A DNA stretch of 64,000 bases, from positions 1-64,000 of the forward strand of contig NZ_LGTB01000030.1 in assembly GCF_001238275.1 (NCBI RefSeq), written 5' to 3'. The notes under the pieces were generated by a model, which was not told the origin of the DNA, ran no database searches, and saw nothing but the letters and a program-made list of their open reading frames with translations. The translations under genes and the position numbers were made by a program. Position 1 is the stretch's first letter. Each line of letters starts with the position of its first letter. Positions 60,591 to 64,000 of this stretch are shown in pieces. Source of the stretch: Bradyrhizobium viridifuturi (lineage in GTDB: Bacteria; Pseudomonadota; Alphaproteobacteria; Rhizobiales; Xanthobacteraceae).

Positions 60591-60891
60591 AAGCTGTTGA
60601 AGGTGAACGAGAAAATTTTAGTCGAAGCTCTCGTGCACGATGACGTGAAGGGCGGCGGTTGGATTCCTTGATGCGGCCATCACTGCGCAACAATTTTGCA
60701 ACGCTGGCGTCGGCAAAAACCTGTTGGAGCGTGATGGCATCAGCAAGACCACAGTGTGATGGAAGAAAGAAGCGGCAGATCTCCCACACCTAAGGAACCT
60801 CGCACGTGCGAGAACGTTCCCGTCTTTGGCATGTCGGTGCCACCAGAGGGCTGAGGGTAGTTCATTCCACATTACAAACAGGAGACGGAGA
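60591..60891. promoter_or_regulatory. 301-base divergent intergenic region containing the stress promoter
   Basis: This gap separates the ABC exporter (minus) from the glycosyltransferase (plus). The strong feature is the GGAAC-N16-CGTT promoter at 60794-60818. Toward the exporter a poorer match (GGAAT-N17-CGTC on the minus strand, near 60646-60671) exists, which I do not call. The rest, including the AT-rich stretch near 60601-60625, shows nothing else definite. Confidence 0.5.
60794..60818 (+). promoter_or_regulatory. EcfG (general stress sigma factor) promoter
   Basis: GGAAC at 60794-60798 and CGTT at 60815-60818 are separated by exactly 16 bases, the consensus for alphaproteobacterial EcfG promoters. 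The spacer itself is largely the palindrome CTCGCACGTGCGAG at 60799-60812. The transcription start would be about 65 bases before the glycosyltransferase ATG. This predicts induction by the PhyR-NepR-EcfG general stress response. Confidence 0.75.
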
Positions 60892-61959
60892 ATGCGCATC
60901 GCGCAGGTTGCCCCGCTGACGGAGGCTGTACCCCCCAAGCTCTACGGCGGCACCGAACGGGTCGTGCACTGGCTGACCGAAGAACTTGTAACACTTGGAC
61001 ATGACGTGACGTTATTCGCCAGTGGCGATTCACAGACCTCCGCGAAGCTCGATGCGACCTGGCCGAAGGCACTGCGCCTCGACGGCTCCGTCCGCGACCC
61101 CAACGCGCTGCACATGGTGATGCTGGAGCGCGTGCGGCAGAAAGCCGACGACGAGGAGTTCGACTTCCTGCACTGCCATCTCGACTATTACCCGTGGTCG
61201 CTGTTCGCACGGCAACCGACGCCGTTCGTGACCACGTTGCACGGGCGGCTCGACCTGCCGGAGCACCAGCCCGTCTTCAACACCTTCTCCAAGATCCCGG
61301 TGATTTCGATCTCCAACGCGCAGCGGCGGCCGGTTCCGCAAGCGCACTGGGTGCGCACCATCCATCACGGCCTGCCGGAAAATCTGCTGACGCCGCAACC
61401 GGCCAGACAATCCTATCTCGCCGTGCTCGGCCGCATCGCGCCGGAGAAAGGCGTCGATCGCGCGATCAAGATCGCGACCCGCTGCGGCATTCCGCTGAAG
61501 ATCGCAGCCAAGGTCGATCGCGCCGACCAAGAGTATTACGACGAGTTGATCAAGCCGTTGATCACGAACAATCCGCTGGTCGAATTCATCGGCGAGATCA
61601 GCGACCGCGAGAAGCCTGATTTTCTCAGCGGCGCGATCGGGCTGCTGGTTCCGATCGATTGGCCGGAGCCGTTTGGTCTCGTGATGATCGAAGCGATGGC
61701 ATGCGGCACGCCTGTCATCGCCTATAACCGCGGTTCGGTGCCGGAGATCATCGAGGATGGCCTGACGGGCTTCATCGTCGAGGACGAGATCAGCGCGATC
61801 TCCTCGGTCGGCCGGCTTTCGACGCTCAATCGCGACGCGATCCGCAAGCAGTTCGAGACCCGCTTCACCGCGCGCCGCATGGCGCTCGACTATCTCGCCG
61901 CCTATCGCAGCCTGATGGAAGCCAAGCCGCGCTTCAAGCTGGTGGCGAGCGCGGAATAG
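60892..61959 (+). CDS. GT4-family glycosyltransferase
   Basis: This 355-residue protein starts at the ATG at 60892 (RBS GGAGACGGAG). N-terminal motif: RIAQVAPLTEAVPPKLYGGTERVVHWLTEEL, typical of GT4 acceptor domains. The donor domain carries YLAVLGRIAPEKGVDRAI near 175-192 and the EX7E-type segment PEPFGLVMIEAMACGTPVIAY near 257-277. It transfers a sugar from a nucleotide donor. Family 4 members of this form occur in stress-induced glycan clusters of rhizobia. It is the only gene here directly behind a clear EcfG promoter. Confidence 0.92.
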   Translation: MRIAQVAPLTEAVPPKLYGGTERVVHWLTEELVTLGHDVTLFASGDSQTSAKLDATWPKALRLDGSVRDPNALHMVMLERVRQKADDEEFDFLHCHLDYYPWSLFARQPTPFVTTLHGRLDLPEHQPVFNTFSKIPVISISNAQRRPVPQAHWVRTIHHGLPENLLTPQPARQSYLAVLGRIAPEKGVDRAIKIATRCGIPLKIAAKVDRADQEYYDELIKPLITNNPLVEFIGEISDREKPDFLSGAIGLLVPIDWPEPFGLVMIEAMACGTPVIAYNRGSVPEIIEDGLTGFIVEDEISAISSVGRLSTLNRDAIRKQFETRFTARRMALDYLAAYRSLMEAKPRFKLVASAE

Positions 61960-62261
61960 CCGTTGCAGCGGCCGATCGAATGATCCGGCGGGCCGGCCGG
62001 CAATGTCCGTGCCGGTCCGTTGGGTCATTCGATTGTCAATAATACCGTCATCCCCGGCGGCAACTCCCGCACAGTGAAGCGATCCGCATGCGCGCGCCGC
62101 GTGATTGCTGCGACGCACCCACCCTCGCCCGCCTCCGTGTGAACCCGACCGATATCGCCTTTGCGATTGGCGGATTACGTGCTCTTATGCGCCCCGCTTG
62201 AGCAAAAAATAATAAGCGAGCGGACGGAGCAACCGTGCCGTGGTCGCACAGGGGGAACGCC
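61960..62261. other. 302-base intergenic region with a long terminator-like hairpin
   Basis: ATCGAATGA at 61975-61983 and TCATTCGAT at 62025-62033 close an imperfect GC-rich stem (CCGGC and CGG blocks pairing between), about 16 bases after the glycosyltransferase stop, so it likely ends that transcript. The remainder up to the next gene shows no other supported feature apart from the RBS GGGGGAA just before 62262. Confidence 0.55.
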
Positions 62262-63515
62262 ATGACAGGGGACCGCAAGCCGTCGGCCATTAATAATGCC
62301 GTGCCGACTAAGGCCTCACGAACAAAGCTGAACCGCCGCAAATTCCTGGCCAGGACCGGCGGCGCGCTCGCCGCCGGCGCATTCGGCGCCGTGCCGTTGC
62401 GCGGCTGGGCCGCCGATCCGATCAACATCGGCGCGCTCTATCCGAGCACGGGCAGCATGGCGCAGATCGGCACCGGCTGCGTTGCCGCGGCCAAGCTCGC
62501 CGTCGACATGGTCAACGAGGCCGGCGGCATCAAGTCGCTCGGCGGTGCCAAGCTCAACCTGATCGTCTCCGACGTGCAGAGCGACACCACGGTGACGCGG
62601 ACCGAGACCGACCGCCTGATATCAGGCAACAAGCTGTCGGCGATCCACGGCTGCTACGCCAGCGCCCTGACCCTGATCGCGAGCGAGGTCTGCGAGCGCG
62701 CCCGGGTTCCGATCATCACCGGATCGAGCTCCGACCAACTCAATAAGGGACGCAGCTACACTTTCACGCCATTCGCGCGCGCCTCGCAATTCGCCAAGGC
62801 GCAGTTGCAGATGGCCAAGCTCGTCAGCCAGCAGGCCAAGGTCGCCGTCATCTTCGAGAACACCGCGTTCGGCACCTCGACCTCGAACGGGCTGAAGGAG
62901 TTGGCGCCGGGCGAAGGCGTCGAGATCGTGATGTTCGAGCCCTACTCGGCCGGCTTCACCGATGCGAGCCCGCTGATCAACAAGGTCAAGGCCTCCGGCG
63001 CCAATACCCTGTTCTCGCTGTCCTACCTCAACGATCTCATCCTGATCGTGCGCACCGTGAAGCAGGTCGGGCTCGACATCGCGATCAATGGCGGCTCGGG
63101 CGGCTTCGTGATGCCGGACTTCTACAAGAATGTCGGCAAGGCCGCCGAGGGGCTGCAGGGCGTCGCGCACTGGAACCACGACGTCAACGATGATGCGCAG
63201 AAGGTCAACGCCGAATTCAAGAAGCGCACCGGCGAGTTCGCCTTCGAATATGCCGGCGGCCTGGTCGCGCAGACCTTCATGCTGGCCGACGCGCTGGAGC
63301 GCGCCGCCTCCGCCGATCCGAAGAAGGTGCGCGAGGCGCTCTCGACGCTCGACGTCTCCTCCGGCTATGCGGCGATGGCGCCGGGCGGCAAGGTCAAGTT
63401 CGGCCCCGACGGCAAAAATGTCTATGGCCGCCCGGTCGGCGTGCAGTGGCAGAATGCCGATCTTGCCAGCATCTTCCCCAAGGAAGACGCCCGCGCCCCG
63501 CTGATGAAGACCTGA
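62262..63515 (+). CDS. Branched-chain amino-acid-type ABC binding protein, Tat-exported
   Basis: This 417-residue protein starts at the ATG at 62262 with GGGGGAA upstream; a GTG at 62235 is less likely. A twin-arginine signal is clear at about residues 24-52: NRRKFLARTGGALAAGAFGA, then cleavage after WAA. The mature protein is a type I binding fold of the LivJ/AmiC/UrtA kind (INIGALYPSTGSMAQIGTG, then AAKLAVDMVNEAGGI and ITGSSSDQLNKG). The ligand could be branched-chain or aromatic amino acids, or an amide. It is followed by a matching permease 16 bases later. Confidence 0.92.
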   Translation: MTGDRKPSAINNAVPTKASRTKLNRRKFLARTGGALAAGAFGAVPLRGWAADPINIGALYPSTGSMAQIGTGCVAAAKLAVDMVNEAGGIKSLGGAKLNLIVSDVQSDTTVTRTETDRLISGNKLSAIHGCYASALTLIASEVCERARVPIITGSSSDQLNKGRSYTFTPFARASQFAKAQLQMAKLVSQQAKVAVIFENTAFGTSTSNGLKELAPGEGVEIVMFEPYSAGFTDASPLINKVKASGANTLFSLSYLNDLILIVRTVKQVGLDIAINGGSGGFVMPDFYKNVGKAAEGLQGVAHWNHDVNDDAQKVNAEFKKRTGEFAFEYAGGLVAQTFMLADALERAASADPKKVREALSTLDVSSGYAAMAPGGKVKFGPDGKNVYGRPVGVQWQNADLASIFPKEDARAPLMKT

Positions 63516-63531
63516 GCCGCGGTCGCATCGC

Positions 63532-64000
63532 ATGTGGGAGACACTGGCCCAGGCCGTGATCAACGGCCTGCTTATCGGCGGCATCTACGCGCTTGTCAGC
63601 ATCGGCGTCACGCTGATCTTCGGCGTGGTCAAGATCGTGAATTTCGCCCAGGGCGAGTTCGTGATGCTCGGGATGTACATCTCGTTCTTCCTCGCCACCC
63701 AGTTCGGCATCGATCCGCTGGTCTCGCTGGTGGTCTCGATGCCGGTGCTGTTCCTCGCCGGCGTGCTGCTCCAGCATTTCCTGATCCGCAGGGTGCTCGG
63801 GCCGAACGACATGCCGCAGATCTTCCTGACCTTCGCGCTGTCGCTGCTGCTGCTCAATCTCTCGCTGATGCTGTTCAGCGCCAACTACCGCACCGTCCAC
63901 ACCTCCTATTCGGATGCGGCCTGGCACATCGGCGGGCTGTACATTCCCGTGGCAAAGCTGATCGCCTTCGCGGTCGCGATGGCGCTGAGCGGCCTGCTCT
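63532..64000 (+). CDS. Branched-chain amino-acid-type ABC permease (LivH-like), 3' end outside window
   Basis: The frame starts at the ATG at 63532-63534, 16 bases after the binding protein stop, and is open to the window end. The 156 visible residues show the LivH pattern: AQAVINGLLIGGIYALVSIG, then TLIFGVVKIVNFAQGEFVMLGMY (conserved NFAQGE motif), and later LGPNDMPQIFLTFALSLLL. It should be the first of two permeases, with ATPases presumably following beyond the window. Confidence 0.93.
   Translation, partial: MWETLAQAVINGLLIGGIYALVSIGVTLIFGVVKIVNFAQGEFVMLGMYISFFLATQFGIDPLVSLVVSMPVLFLAGVLLQHFLIRRVLGPNDMPQIFLTFALSLLLLNLSLMLFSANYRTVHTSYSDAAWHIGGLYIPVAKLIAFAVAMALSGLL

Noticed and set aside
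60640..60675. Possible second EcfG promoter toward the ABC exporter (GGAAT-N17-CGTC on the minus strand)
   Set aside because: Two mismatches to the consensus, so chance is likely; only the exact plus-strand match is called.
1..64000. tRNA, rRNA, CRISPR arrays, insertion sequences, prophage or integrase genes
   Set aside because: Looked for on both strands by pattern; I saw no transposase or integrase motifs, no spaced direct repeats and no tRNA-like cloverleaf I could support.

Overview
The window looks like chromosomal DNA of a Bradyrhizobium-type alphaproteobacterium. The evidence is the high GC content, the many Rhizobiales-style gene families (HWE histidine kinase, LTXXQ protein, PRC-barrel protein, SinR-like regulator, many ABC importers), and intergenic palindromic repeats of the kind I associate with Bradyrhizobium. 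There is one perfect match to the alphaproteobacterial general stress promoter (GGAAC-N16-CGTT). I see no rRNA, tRNA, CRISPR array, prophage or insertion sequence. Species assignment is inference.

Layout. 1-5.8 kb: end of a Gly/His-rich LTXXQ envelope protein, a tiny membrane peptide, a cytochrome P450, a fumarylacetoacetase-fold enzyme and polyphosphate kinase 2. 6.2-11.2 kb: an amino-acid-type binding protein facing a minus-strand operon of zinc alcohol dehydrogenase, SDR, DadA-like oxidase and one permease, with no ATPase nearby. 11.3-20.4 kb: a large autotransporter, a DMT exporter, an aldo/keto reductase, and an aldehyde dehydrogenase divergent from an HTH regulator with a binding-protein-like domain.

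20.6-27.4 kb: a gamma-resorcylate/resorcinol catabolic cluster. On the minus strand are the decarboxylase, an aromatic-acid MFS carrier, maleylacetate reductase, hydroxyquinol dioxygenase and DoxX; divergently transcribed are a MarR regulator and an FAD aromatic hydroxylase. The expected route is gamma-resorcylate to resorcinol to hydroxyquinol to maleylacetate to 3-oxoadipate. 27.4-34 kb: an SMP-30 lactonase, a globin, nitrate-type ABC transporter genes with a beheaded binding protein, a second intradiol dioxygenase and a serine hydrolase. Three genes between 22 and 34 kb carry four single-base deletions, and the nrtA-like gene has lost its 5' part. This zone is either decaying or contains sequence/assembly errors. 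One deletion puts maleylacetate reductase in frame with the dioxygenase behind it.

34-43 kb: HWE kinase, DctA, a small conserved protein, a SinR-like regulator, an L,D-transpeptidase, a His-rich secreted protein, a decarboxylating dehydrogenase and a zinc alcohol dehydrogenase. 43-50 kb: a complete dipeptide/oligopeptide-type ABC importer following a class III CoA-transferase. 50-62 kb: a glycan/stress segment with glycogen synthase, methyltransferase, a two-domain L,D-transpeptidase, MFS, PRC-barrel protein, amylo-alpha-1,6-glucosidase, ABC exporter and a GT4 glycosyltransferase behind the stress promoter. 62-64 kb: start of a branched-chain amino-acid-type ABC importer, cut by the window end.
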